Shown here: positions 47,473 through 56,370 of the stretch, piece after piece
Numbering within the stretch: position 1 is the first letter of the stretch
Layout of the letters: every line of letters begins with the position of its first letter
From: an uncultured Maribacter sp.
GTDB lineage: Bacteria > Bacteroidota > Bacteroidia > Flavobacteriales > Flavobacteriaceae
NCBI RefSeq assembly: GCF_947500985.1
Contig: NZ_CANMTX010000009.1
Span: forward strand, 57,794 to 121,793
Length of the DNA stretch: 64,000 nt
Reading direction: 5' to 3'
Notes under the pieces: model-generated
Seen by the model: the letters and a program-made list of their open reading frames with translations, nothing else
Databases searched by the model: none
Told to the model about the DNA's origin: nothing
Program-made: the position numbers and the translations under genes

Positions 47473-48525
47473 CTAATTTACATATTGTAATGCTTTAAGT
47501 TCTAAGATTTGAATATTTCTACCTTCAACGGCAATAAGACCTTCTTTTTTAAAGCCAGATAATGTACGTATTAAACTTTCTGTAGCTATACCTGCAACAC
47601 TGGCAAGGTCGTTACGCGAAATTCTAATGGGCTCATCTGATTTGGTATTCATAATATCTGCAAATTGTAGGATAGTTTGCGCTGTTTTTCTACGTACAGA
47701 ACTATATGCCATTTGTAATAACTGTGCCTTAATATTAGAGATATTCGCAGATAAAAGCTCCATGAGTTCTAATGAAATTGTCTTGTTCTCGTTCAATATT
47801 TCTTTTAGGCTTTCTTTTGAAATACCTGCGAGTTCAACATCTTCAAGAGCAGTTGAAGATTCTTGATAAGGAACATTGTTTAGGAAAGAAGTAAAACCTA
47901 AAAAGTCATCTGCTTTAGCTAAAGAAGTTATTAATTCTTTTCCGTCGGGATCCATATTATAACACTTCACAAGCCCCTTTAAAACAAGGTAAATTTTGTT
48001 AGAGCGTGAACTTTCTTCATATATTTTTTCACCTTGTTTAATATGTATAATCTCACCATTATCATCAAAGAAGTTTTTAAGTTCATGAATGGTTCTCATT
48101 TCATTTTCTGAAACACCGTGTTCTTTTGATGTTTCATCTTGCATGCGAACTAGTAGTTCGGCCTTGGCCAACCTACTTTCTACGGCACTCATTAGATCTT
48201 CTTCTTCAAAGGGTTTGGTTAGATAGTCATCTGCACCTAAATCCATTCCTTTTCTAATTTCTTTATGCTCTGTTTTTGCAGATAGAAAAATAAACGGTAT
48301 TTGTTTTGTCTTTTCATTGTTCGATAAATTTTCCAAAACCCCATAACCATCAACCTCTGGCATCATAATATCACAGATAATTAAGTCTGGTAAATTTTCT
48401 ATGGCCGCCTCAATACCAATTCTTCCGTTTGATGCAGTAATTACACTATAATCTGATAATTCTAAAAGCTCTTCAGTATTCTCGCGTAAGGCTTTGTCGT
48501 CCTCAATCAATAAAATTCTTTTCAT
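47473..48525 (-). CDS. Response regulator with Crp/Fnr-type output (REC-cNMP-HTH)
   Basis: 350 residues. Receiver domain (1-120; acidic pair Glu8/Asp9-Asp10, phospho-acceptor Asp52 in IICDIMMPEVDG, Lys in LTKPF), then a cyclic-nucleotide-binding-type beta-roll (about 150-260; IKQGEKIYEE, GKELITSLAKADDFLGF) and a Crp winged helix-turn-helix (about 280-345; ISRNDLASVAGIATESLIRTLSGFKKEGLI). Cysteines for an Fnr Fe-S cluster are not seen. The kinase gene ends 3 bp upstream, so the two are a cognate pair. It likely switches genes such as the adjacent Usp in response to stress or redox state. Confidence 0.9.
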   Translation of the reverse strand: MKRILLIEDDKALRENTEELLELSDYSVITASNGRIGIEAAIENLPDLIICDIMMPEVDGYGVLENLSNNEKTKQIPFIFLSAKTEHKEIRKGMDLGADDYLTKPFEEEDLMSAVESRLAKAELLVRMQDETSKEHGVSENEMRTIHELKNFFDDNGEIIHIKQGEKIYEESSRSNKIYLVLKGLVKCYNMDPDGKELITSLAKADDFLGFTSFLNNVPYQESSTALEDVELAGISKESLKEILNENKTISLELMELLSANISNIKAQLLQMAYSSVRRKTAQTILQFADIMNTKSDEPIRISRNDLASVAGIATESLIRTLSGFKKEGLIAVEGRNIQILELKALQYVN

Positions 48526-48528
48526 CTT

Positions 48529-50040
48529 TTAGTTGGTTGTTAATTTTGGGATATGTAGTGTGAAGGTTGATCCAATACTTTCTGTACTTGAAAATTCAAG
48601 ACTTCCACCTAAGTTCTCAATATGCTGTTTTGCAATATTTAACCCTATTCCAGTTCCTTGTGTCAATAATGCGTTCTCTGCTCTAAAATAACGATTAAAT
48701 ACATGTTTTTGCTCTTCTTCTGGTATTCCAATGCCTTCATCTATAACTTTAATGGCGTAACCGGTATCGTTAATTTCAACCTTAATGTCAATTGTAGAAT
48801 CTTCTGGAGAATATTTGATAGCATTATGTATCAAATTTGACAACGCCAATTCTAAGGTTTTTTCATCAAATTTAATATTTAGCTCGTCTATGTTTTCTGG
48901 GTAACTTATTTGTTGTCCAGATTTAAGTAACATGTTAGAGTTATATACTACTTCATTTACAGTTTTACTCAATGGAAATTCTTCAACTTTATAATTCACC
49001 TTACCAGATTCTAAACGCTCCACAGATAGAAAATCGTTAAGAATGGTATCTAAATATTTTACTTTGTTCTTAATTGTGGTTACGTGCTTATCTCTTTTAG
49101 GCTGTTGTTCCGTTTCTTTATATTTACCCAGTAAGGTTATTGAGGTTAATATACTACTAAGCGGGGTTTTGAATTCGTGTGATACTAATGATAAAAAACG
49201 TGTTTTAAGTTCGTTAAGCTCTTTCTCAACAGCTAACGCTTCTGTAAGTTGGTGGGTACGTTCTTCTACTATTTTTTCTAAATTTTCTGTGTAATTTTTT
49301 CTTTCTGTAATATCCAGAATAAAGGCAACAAAAACTTTTTGGTCAAGTAAATTCGATAATTGTAGATGTACTTCAACTGGGTATGTGGTGCCATCTTTTC
49401 TGCCATGTCTGGTTTCAAACTTAACCTTGGCAGTTTCATCTTTTAATAATGGTGTTATTAAATCTTCGAATTGAGAAATATTCATTTCAGGCTTAAGATC
49501 AACCGGAGTCATAGAGTACAACTCTTCAAATGAATACCCAATATTTCTTTGTGCCTCTTTGTTAATATTTAAAAACTTATAGGTTTCTGCATCAAAAACA
49601 AAGATTTCATTCAGCGATTCATCAAAAATACGTGCCCAATGACTTAATTCTTCTTCTCTATTCTTGCGTTCGGTAATGTTGATAACCAATGCCATAACAT
49701 ATGTGGAACCGTAGAATTCAAACGGATTCAAACCTGCCTCAACAGGAAATTCTTTGCCATCTTTACAGATGCCGTGTAAATTTCTACCATGACCCATTTG
49801 ACGTTTACCACTTTTAGCAATAAAATCATCTACGTGTGCATCATGACCTGCATGATATCTTTTGGGTATAAGAATATCTAATGGCTTACCAATTAATTCA
49901 TCTTTTTCATAGCCAAACATTTGTTGAGAAGATGTATTTGTGGCTACAATAATTTGATCGGCATTGACAACGATAATACCTTCAGAAACACCTTCTGATA
50001 ATAAATTGAATATGTCACTGTTGTCTTGAAAATCCTGCAT
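48529..50040 (-). CDS. Cytoplasmic PAS-PAS sensor histidine kinase
   Basis: 503 residues without membrane helices: PAS1 (about 10-125), PAS2 (about 138-247), coiled coil, HisKA with phospho-acceptor His288 (SLVSHEFKTPL) and HATPase (about 385-500; N-box NLIHNAIKYSP, G1 DEGIGIP, G2 GTGIGLNI). PAS1 looks FixL-like: His66 in GHDAHV and Arg86 in GHGR keep the 20-residue spacing of the heme His and distal Arg of FixL, but the same phrase occurs in non-heme PAS domains, so heme is only a hypothesis. Coupled with the REC-Crp gene, 3 bp downstream. Confidence 0.9.
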   Translation of the reverse strand: MQDFQDNSDIFNLLSEGVSEGIIVVNADQIIVATNTSSQQMFGYEKDELIGKPLDILIPKRYHAGHDAHVDDFIAKSGKRQMGHGRNLHGICKDGKEFPVEAGLNPFEFYGSTYVMALVINITERKNREEELSHWARIFDESLNEIFVFDAETYKFLNINKEAQRNIGYSFEELYSMTPVDLKPEMNISQFEDLITPLLKDETAKVKFETRHGRKDGTTYPVEVHLQLSNLLDQKVFVAFILDITERKNYTENLEKIVEERTHQLTEALAVEKELNELKTRFLSLVSHEFKTPLSSILTSITLLGKYKETEQQPKRDKHVTTIKNKVKYLDTILNDFLSVERLESGKVNYKVEEFPLSKTVNEVVYNSNMLLKSGQQISYPENIDELNIKFDEKTLELALSNLIHNAIKYSPEDSTIDIKVEINDTGYAIKVIDEGIGIPEEEQKHVFNRYFRAENALLTQGTGIGLNIAKQHIENLGGSLEFSSTESIGSTFTLHIPKLTTN

Positions 50041-50044
50041 ATAT

Positions 50045-50052
50045 CAAATATA
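50045..50052 (-). promoter_or_regulatory. Candidate -7 box for the kinase gene
   Basis: Minus strand TATATTTG (TAnnTTTG) only 5 bases before the annotated ATG at 50040. If real, the transcript would be nearly leaderless, or translation starts further in. Confidence 0.3.
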
Positions 50053-50133
50053 TCAATTACTACTGATTTTTGTCATATTAAAACAACATCCAACTTTATA
50101 TTTTTACTTAGAATTCTACTAAAGCTGGATAAG

Positions 50134-50535
50134 ATGGAAAATACTGCGAAAACTATGAACGGTCTTTATGAAAATTTAGGCAAGTTGTTCTATGCCGTTG
50201 CCATGAGCGATGGCACTGTGCATAACAATGAATGGGAAAAGGTTAAGGAGTATGTAAAGGAAGATTGGTTGTATATAGATGATTTTACCGATAGTTACGG
50301 TACCGATGCCGCAAACCAAATAGAAATTGTGTTTGATGTGCTAATGGAGTCTTCAATAACTAGTGAGGAATGTTTTAATGATTTTAAGGAATTTTATAAA
50401 ATACATCCTCATGCATTTTCTGATAAAATAAAAACCTTGACCAAAAAGACGGCCAAGGCTATTGCAAGTTCATTCTCAGGCAACAATAAATCTGAGTTGA
50501 TATTATTGGCTAAAATTGATTTATTATTAAATTAA
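50134..50535 (+). CDS. TerB-like small protein
   Basis: 133 residues from the ATG at 50134 (MENTAKTMNGLYENLG); an upstream ATG at 50026 would run across the divergent kinase start and is rejected. The LGKLFYAVAMSDGTVHNNEWEKVKEYV segment is typical of TerB/tellurite-resistance-like helical domains, found in many proteins with no tellurite role. Its stop codon shares the four bases TTAA (50532-50535) with the stop of the convergent dehydrogenase gene. Confidence 0.65.
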   Translation: MENTAKTMNGLYENLGKLFYAVAMSDGTVHNNEWEKVKEYVKEDWLYIDDFTDSYGTDAANQIEIVFDVLMESSITSEECFNDFKEFYKIHPHAFSDKIKTLTKKTAKAIASSFSGNNKSELILLAKIDLLLN

Positions 50536-52013
50536 GCTTGTTTCATTAATTTCTTTATATCATTATCTGCATAAATTTTCTGAACCATTTCGCTATATAG
50601 ATTGGTAAATTTATCTTCGTTAATCAGGTTGCCAAATAACGATTCTTGTCTAATAAAGGCTAATGGGTCAGTTTCTGTTTTGCTTGCTGCTTCATGCAGT
50701 TGTTCTTGCATGGCATCAATGATTTCAATAGCGTTTCCATTTTTATCAATTCCCTTGTCACTGTAATAGCACCATGCCGCAATAACTAAAGTTGCGTAGG
50801 TAATGCTTCCACCATTCGCTATATTATCTTGAATGGTAGCAATTAAGAATTTCGGCAATTTTGCAGAACTCTCAGAGCAGATTCGGCTTACGCTATCTTT
50901 AATATTAGGGTTCGCAAAACGTTCTTGTAAACTGTCTTTGTATGCCGTTAAATCTATACCTTCTAGCTGATCTAAAACCGGAGTAGCTTCTTGATCCATG
51001 AACGCTCTTAAATAGGTTACGAATACCTCGTCTTCCATACAGGCATTTATTGTAGGGTGACCATGAATAGCCCCTAAAAGCCCAAGTACAGAATGACCTG
51101 CATTTAATAAACGAAGTTTCATTTTTTCATACGGCTTAACATCTGGTACAAACTGTACGCCAACTTTTTCAAATTCTGGTCTGCCGTTAGAAAAATTATC
51201 TTCAATTACCCATTGAATAAAAGGCTCACATGTTACAGGCCATTCGTCTTTTAAACCATATGTGCTCTCTAAATATTCAATGTCCGAAGGTGTGGTGACA
51301 GGTGTAATACGATCTACCATGCTATTTGGAAAACAGACTTCCTTTTCGATATATGCAGCCAGTTCTTTATCTTGTCTGTTTGCGAAAGCAAGTAGCATCT
51401 TTCTGGTAACATCACCATTGTGTTCAATGTTGTCACAAGACATTACAGTAAAAGGAGATAAGCTTGACGCTCTTCTTTTCTTAATGGCAGCAGTTAAAAA
51501 TCCGTAAATGGTTCTAGGGCTGTTCGGATGTTGTAATTCGTGCTGTACATCTGTATTTTCAAAATCAAATTCACCCGTTGACGAATTAAAATTATAGCCG
51601 CCCTCTGTAATGGTCAAGGAAACTATTTTTGTGTCAGGATGAACCATTTGGTCAATTACCAAATCGGGAGTGTCATGACCAAGTTTAAAATCGATAATAG
51701 AACCTATTACTTGTGAATCTATTTTTCCATCAGGATGCTTTATAATGAGTGTGTAAAGTCCGTCTTGTTTTTGAAGAACATCATGAATTTTTTGATCTCC
51801 TTTTCTTAGACCAATACCACAAATTCCCCAATCAGATACACCTTCTTTTTCTTGTAAGAGGTGCGTGTAATATGCTTCGTGTGCTCTATGAAAACCACCA
51901 ACACCAACATGCACAATTCCTGCCTTTAGAGATTTTCTATCAAATGTAGGAATTGGAATTTGCTTGCTTAACGTTGCTAAATTCTCTTTGTTCAGCATGA
52001 TTTCTTTATTCAT
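50532..52013 (-). CDS. Mannitol 2-dehydrogenase-type long-chain polyol dehydrogenase
   Basis: 493 residues, the length of Pseudomonas mannitol 2-dehydrogenase. N-terminal Rossmann region (IVHVGVGGFHRAHEAYYTHLL) and C-terminal domain with the catalytic Lys-x4-Asn-x2-His: Lys299, Asn304, His307 in KLRLLNAGH. It oxidises a polyol such as mannitol to the ketose (fructose) with NAD, though mannonate/fructuronate enzymes share the fold. Its start overlaps the permease stop by 8 bp (an in-frame ATG at 51998 would avoid this), so the two are coupled. Its 3' stop overlaps the TerB-like stop. Confidence 0.85.
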   Translation of the reverse strand: MNKEIMLNKENLATLSKQIPIPTFDRKSLKAGIVHVGVGGFHRAHEAYYTHLLQEKEGVSDWGICGIGLRKGDQKIHDVLQKQDGLYTLIIKHPDGKIDSQVIGSIIDFKLGHDTPDLVIDQMVHPDTKIVSLTITEGGYNFNSSTGEFDFENTDVQHELQHPNSPRTIYGFLTAAIKKRRASSLSPFTVMSCDNIEHNGDVTRKMLLAFANRQDKELAAYIEKEVCFPNSMVDRITPVTTPSDIEYLESTYGLKDEWPVTCEPFIQWVIEDNFSNGRPEFEKVGVQFVPDVKPYEKMKLRLLNAGHSVLGLLGAIHGHPTINACMEDEVFVTYLRAFMDQEATPVLDQLEGIDLTAYKDSLQERFANPNIKDSVSRICSESSAKLPKFLIATIQDNIANGGSITYATLVIAAWCYYSDKGIDKNGNAIEIIDAMQEQLHEAASKTETDPLAFIRQESLFGNLINEDKFTNLYSEMVQKIYADNDIKKLMKQA

Positions 52014-53733
52014 TTTTAGCTTTGTTTATTGATTTTACACGTAATAATGCCCAGTATGCAGTAACGAAATAAGTAATCGTACAAATAAATGCATACGTAT
52101 AAAATAGTTCTCTATTGTTGATGTAGCTATTCTCATTTGCACTGTCGAATAAAACAATACCTGCCAAGATCAACGTAATTATAAGGGCAACAAGAGATAC
52201 CAACTTCAAAATCTTTGAGAATACGGTAGTATCTTTCTTTGGTGTTGTTTCTAATTTGCTTTTTTCTTCTTGAAAAGCCACAATTTTCTCATTGCGTATT
52301 CTTTCTTGTTCTTCCGCCTCAGGATATTTCTCTTTTGCTCCGTAACGTCCGGCTAACAAAGTATAAACTCCGATAGTGAAAATCCATGTTGGAATAAACA
52401 AATAGAAGAAAGACATTACATTAAAAGCATTTAGTCCAAAACCGAAAACCAATCCTAATCCCCATGAAACAATAGCGGGTGTACTAAACGTTAAATTTCG
52501 GTATTGAGACCAATAACGTGTGTATCCGATTCTTGGGAATATCTGATGCTCTGCAAATACAATTGCACCAACGGGTACTACCAATAAACCTGCGTAGGTT
52601 AATAGTGGTAAAATCTGTGAAAATACAAATGGGAAACAGGCTATGGCAATAGTGATTAAACCAACAACAATAGTTGTCTTTTTACGTGAATGATTATAGA
52701 AAATGGCTTGTGCCGCTAAGCCAGCTCTGTATAAATTAGTAATTGCTGTTGTCCAACCTGCTACGATTACGATTACGAAACCAGACCAACCTAACGCGTA
52801 AAATGCAACATCGCCCGGATCAAGTTCAACTATTGTTTTGCCTATTATTACAGCAGCACCAGCTCCCATAATACCTGCAGCAATCCATGCAACATAATGT
52901 CCGAACATCATACCTGTACTCGTCGCTAGAGCGTAAGATTTCTTTTTGGCAAAACGTAATAACGCCATATCGATCAAACCAAAATGTGTTATTGAATTTG
53001 CCGCCCATGCAAAACCTATGACTTCTATAAGACCAATGCCGGGTTCGCCGGCACTATCAACTCCTGTCCATATAGATTGATCTCCTAGCGATATTAAATC
53101 GTTCCATCCGTTAGGTAATGTTGTTCCTAAAACATCTAAAGAAAGAGCAGGTAGTAAAACCATTGCGCCACTGGTGAACATCACGAATAACCACGGGGCA
53201 CATATGCCTGAAAATTCTGATACAGCATTAAATCCGTATAACGCAATTGATACGACAACAACACCAACTAAGAATACAATGAGCACAAACCACAAATTTG
53301 TGGGGTACCAGTTTAATTGTGCGGGTATATCGAAAGCAAATCGAACGGCAGTTGAAGAAACCGTAATCATGGCCGCCGATATTACAGAGAAAATAATGAC
53401 GTTAGCCCAATTATAAAGCTTGGTCATAGAATCTCCTGCAATTTTATTTAAGTAAGTATATAAACTTAATCTTGTTTCTACAGCAATAGGCGAAGTAATA
53501 AGTGTCCAGCTCAGTACTGCTAAGATATTACCGATCAATAGACCAAGAATAATGTCCATTGTTTTTGCGCCAAGAGCTACAAACGTTGCTCCGATCACAA
53601 ACTCTGTGGCTGCTACATGTTCTGCAGCATACAAACCTGCAAAATGTGTCCAATCATGTAGCTTATGTTTTGCAACAGGTAATTGTTCTTCGTTTAAATT
53701 TTCAAACGTGGAGTAGTCTTTGTTTACTGACAT
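52006..53733 (-). CDS. NCS1-like (purine-cytosine permease family) transporter
   Basis: 575 residues with about twelve membrane helices, then a charged cytoplasmic stretch (about 475-515) and two more helices at the C-terminus (LVSLVALIITLILAGIVLF; YTYAFICTITYFVTAYWALL). The core (HDWTHFAGLYAAEHVAATEF, GWTTAITNLYRAGLAAQ) recalls NCS1 sodium or proton symporters for nucleobases and related rings. It overlaps the polyol dehydrogenase gene by 8 bp, which points instead to a polyol or sugar substrate; neither is proven. A palindromic site lies 47-86 bp upstream of its start. Confidence 0.7.
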   Translation of the reverse strand: MSVNKDYSTFENLNEEQLPVAKHKLHDWTHFAGLYAAEHVAATEFVIGATFVALGAKTMDIILGLLIGNILAVLSWTLITSPIAVETRLSLYTYLNKIAGDSMTKLYNWANVIIFSVISAAMITVSSTAVRFAFDIPAQLNWYPTNLWFVLIVFLVGVVVVSIALYGFNAVSEFSGICAPWLFVMFTSGAMVLLPALSLDVLGTTLPNGWNDLISLGDQSIWTGVDSAGEPGIGLIEVIGFAWAANSITHFGLIDMALLRFAKKKSYALATSTGMMFGHYVAWIAAGIMGAGAAVIIGKTIVELDPGDVAFYALGWSGFVIVIVAGWTTAITNLYRAGLAAQAIFYNHSRKKTTIVVGLITIAIACFPFVFSQILPLLTYAGLLVVPVGAIVFAEHQIFPRIGYTRYWSQYRNLTFSTPAIVSWGLGLVFGFGLNAFNVMSFFYLFIPTWIFTIGVYTLLAGRYGAKEKYPEAEEQERIRNEKIVAFQEEKSKLETTPKKDTTVFSKILKLVSLVALIITLILAGIVLFDSANENSYINNRELFYTYAFICTITYFVTAYWALLRVKSINKAKNE

Positions 53734-53779
53734 AAGTTGAGTTGGTAGTTAGGTTATTAATTAAAAATAAAGTTGAGTG

Positions 53780-53819
53780 CTGTTTAAAAGCCTTTACGTA
53801 TTTGTTGGTTTTTAAACAG
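53780..53819. promoter_or_regulatory. Inverted repeat upstream of the permease-dehydrogenase operon
   Basis: CTGTTTAAAA (53780-53789) and TTTTAAACAG (53810-53819) are perfect 10-bp inverted arms 20 bp apart, 47 bp before the permease start. A bipartite operator for a sugar or polyol regulator, or a leader hairpin, would both fit. No regulator gene is adjacent. Confidence 0.45.
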
Positions 53820-53934
53820 GCTTGCAATGTATTTAATTTTGTTAAGAACCTTTTACTAAAACTTGTTAATCTTCAAATTCTTTACCTAAGCCAATTAATT
53901 AAGCTTTTATGTAGATGTGGTTTTAAATAGTTAC

Positions 53935-54750
53935 TTATTTTTCAAATTCAGTTCTTTTTAATCCGTTATTGAATTTTATGTTAGACCAATTAACAGTTAT
54001 CCATGGGGCATCACTAACTGCGGCTTCCCAAGTAGATTTCTTATATTTTCGCTTAGTTGGGAAAAGCATTCCGTCAATATCTTCATATTCTAAAGTCATT
54101 AAATTTGGAGTTTCCATTGCACCAAAGTCTGCAACGGTAAATAAAAATTGATCCACAAGAGATGTATTTTTATTAATGTAAAGCTGATAAATATCTGTAG
54201 GATTAGCGTCTCCAAAATTGAAAGATACTTTTACAATTTCATAAGGTGTGTTATTCAAGGTTTCTTCGCCTAAATACTCATACGAAACGCCCTTGTCCAT
54301 TAACTTTTGAAACATGGTAAACCAATAAAAGTTAGTGGGTCTGTTAAAAGCAACTCTTTTTAAGGCAATGCTATCATTTAGTATTTTACCGTTATGTTTT
54401 AACCAGAATTCTTTACCATCATAACCTTGTTCAATTGTGCCCTGTAAGTCACTTAAGGTTCTTTGATGTTGTTCGTATTTTCCATAAGATAATTCACCAT
54501 CGAAAATGTATTTTTCAGTAGAAATATCTGTTTTACCATCGGGTGTTTGGTAGGTATAGGTATACACTACATCTTTTTTGTTTCGAAGGGTTTTATAGTC
54601 ACCTACTTTTTCTATCATTTTAGAAACTAACTCATGCCCTTTGTTTTTATAAGAAACTGCTTTGATTAATTCTTTTTCATCTCGGTTTTCGCTTTTGCAA
54701 GAAATTATTATAATACTTAATACGATTAGTGTATTTAATTTAAATCTCAT
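53935..54750 (-). CDS. Lipoprotein, LolA-like fold (DUF6503-like)
   Basis: 271 residues. Lipobox IIIISC after a short hydrophobic signal (MRFKLNTLIVLSIIIISC). The rest is beta-rich with paired strands (VYTYTYQTPDGKTDISTEKYIFDG; YEIVKVSFNFGDANPTDIYQLYINKNTSLVDQFLF), which suggests an outer-membrane-lipoprotein-sorting (LolA/LolB) type half-barrel; I associate it with DUF6503. Last of a same-strand run TetR, HAD, SDR, lipoprotein (22 bp from the SDR gene). Function unknown. Confidence 0.65.
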   Translation of the reverse strand: MRFKLNTLIVLSIIIISCKSENRDEKELIKAVSYKNKGHELVSKMIEKVGDYKTLRNKKDVVYTYTYQTPDGKTDISTEKYIFDGELSYGKYEQHQRTLSDLQGTIEQGYDGKEFWLKHNGKILNDSIALKRVAFNRPTNFYWFTMFQKLMDKGVSYEYLGEETLNNTPYEIVKVSFNFGDANPTDIYQLYINKNTSLVDQFLFTVADFGAMETPNLMTLEYEDIDGMLFPTKRKYKKSTWEAAVSDAPWITVNWSNIKFNNGLKRTEFEK

Positions 54751-54771
54751 ATGTGGTTATTAATTTTGTGG

Positions 54772-55506
54772 TTAAACGAGTGCACCATTAGCGCCAATGA
54801 CTTGACCAGAAATCCATTTAGAGTCATCACTGGCTAAAAATAAGGCAACTCTAGCAATATCAATTGGTTTAGCTAATCTATTAAACGCATTCATACTGCT
54901 TAATTTGGCTATAAATTCATCGGTCTTTCCTTTTAAGAACAATTCTGTTTCTGTAGCTCCTGGTGCTAGTGCATTTACAGAGATACCTCTTCCAATTTCT
55001 TTTGAAAATACCCTTGTCATTTGTTCAACAGCTGCTTTTGATGCTGAATAGAGAGCATATGTTGGGAACATTAATTTTACAGTACTAGAAGATATATTAA
55101 TGATATTACCGTTATCGGCTAATTTACTTTCAGCTTCTTGTAATGTGTTGAAAATACCTCTTACATTAACGTCAAACTGTTTGCTAAAATCTTCTTGGGT
55201 ATTGTCTTTAAGTACTTTAGAAATCATTACTCCGGCATTGTTAATTAGTACGTCTACCTTGCCAAAAGATTTTATGGTTTCATCAAACAATTGAGATACT
55301 TGTTCTCTGTTACTAACATCGGCTTTAATAGCAATGGCGTTACCACCATTGCTTTCAATTTTATTTACTGTGGCATTTGCTTCATCTTCACTATTAGAAT
55401 GATTGACAACAATTTTGGCTCCATTTTCGGCTAATAGGAAAGCAATTTCTTGTCCTATACCTCGTGATGCACCTGTAACTATCACCACTTTGTTTTCTAA
55501 TTTCAT
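54772..55506 (-). CDS. Short-chain dehydrogenase/reductase (classical SDR)
   Basis: 244 residues. TGASRGIG cofactor loop (12-19), NNAGV strand (about 90), catalytic Ser in INISSSTV and Tyr-x3-Lys in YSASKAAV, and the PGATETELF loop. The NHSNSEDEA segment after beta-2 suggests NADP preference. Substrate unknown; 3-oxoacyl-ACP reductase-like. Follows the HAD gene by 33 bp and shares its likely TetR control. Confidence 0.9.
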   Translation of the reverse strand: MKLENKVVIVTGASRGIGQEIAFLLAENGAKIVVNHSNSEDEANATVNKIESNGGNAIAIKADVSNREQVSQLFDETIKSFGKVDVLINNAGVMISKVLKDNTQEDFSKQFDVNVRGIFNTLQEAESKLADNGNIINISSSTVKLMFPTYALYSASKAAVEQMTRVFSKEIGRGISVNALAPGATETELFLKGKTDEFIAKLSSMNAFNRLAKPIDIARVALFLASDDSKWISGQVIGANGALV

Positions 55507-55539
55507 AGTTTAAGTTTTTATTGATTTATAAGACAATAG

Positions 55540-56319
55540 TTATAAACTGATCAATTTATTGGCAACTAATTTTAAATTGGACTCATTAATTTCTGGAGTA
55601 GGAGATAAGGGGTATAACTGCGCACCAGGTCTACTTATAAATGCTCCTCTCCAATTTGCCCATAATGCTCCAGATATATCCCAACCGTGAGCAGCTACAA
55701 GCAGGCACTCTTTTGGCTGAATGTTCATTTTTCTGGCAGCCCAGTTATACGCATCTACATGTGGTTTAAATTTTCCTATATCTTCAATACTCAAGCGTTG
55801 ATCAAAATATTTGGTCAACCCAGAATTTTTAAATTGAGTTTCAACGCCTTTGTTCGATGAGTTGGTGAAAGAAACCAATGTATAGCCCGCATCTTTTAAA
55901 GATTGTAAAGCTGATGGTACTTCTGGATGAGCAGGTAAAGAACGTATAGGGTCTACAATAGATTTTTTGGCTTCTTCATGGCTTAGCGTAATACCGTTAT
56001 TTGCAGCAACCATTTGTAAAGCTGCAGCACCGATAATGGCAAAATCATTGTATTGATTTGCAACTGTTGATACTAAAGAGTATTGCAACATGGTCGTAAA
56101 CCAAAGTGGTAGCAAATCATTTCTGCCATTTAAAGCTTTTGCAACACTGTCTTTCATTGCTGTTAAATCTAACAGGGTTTCATTAACATCAAAAAAAAGG
56201 ACTTTTGGTCTTTCAAATAATTGTTCTTTTTTATTGGTAAACCCCATGGCAGGGATGGTTGCACCGGCGGCACCAAGTATGGTAGATTTTTTAATGAAGT
56301 CTCTTCTGTCTTTGTTCAT
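55540..56319 (-). CDS. Tat-exported type II haloacid dehalogenase-like hydrolase
   Basis: 259 residues. A twin-arginine signal (Arg5-Arg6 in DRRDFIKK, then a mild hydrophobic stretch to about residue 27) precedes a HAD domain: nucleophile Asp44 in FFDVNETLLDL, motif II Ser/Thr in VSFTNSS, and the Lys/Asp region KPHVDAYNWAARKM...VAAHGWDISGALWANWRGAF, which resembles L-2-haloacid dehalogenases. Export of such an enzyme by Tat is unusual. It lies 51 bp after tetR and 33 bp before the SDR gene. Phosphatase activity instead of dehalogenase cannot be excluded. Confidence 0.8.
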   Translation of the reverse strand: MNKDRRDFIKKSTILGAAGATIPAMGFTNKKEQLFERPKVLFFDVNETLLDLTAMKDSVAKALNGRNDLLPLWFTTMLQYSLVSTVANQYNDFAIIGAAALQMVAANNGITLSHEEAKKSIVDPIRSLPAHPEVPSALQSLKDAGYTLVSFTNSSNKGVETQFKNSGLTKYFDQRLSIEDIGKFKPHVDAYNWAARKMNIQPKECLLVAAHGWDISGALWANWRGAFISRPGAQLYPLSPTPEINESNLKLVANKLISL

Positions 56320-56370
56320 AGGATTAAGATTATAAAAACATTCTATGTAGTATGTTTTTGGGTAAAAAAA

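Noticed and set aside
48529..50040. Calling the kinase a proven heme oxygen sensor
   Set aside because: The His/Arg spacing fits FixL, but the same phrase is common in PAS domains not known to bind heme; kept as a hypothesis only.
50026..50133. Longer N-terminus for the TerB-like protein from the ATG at 50026
   Set aside because: It would cross the divergent kinase start codon, and the added residues do not resemble the family; ATG 50134 is better.
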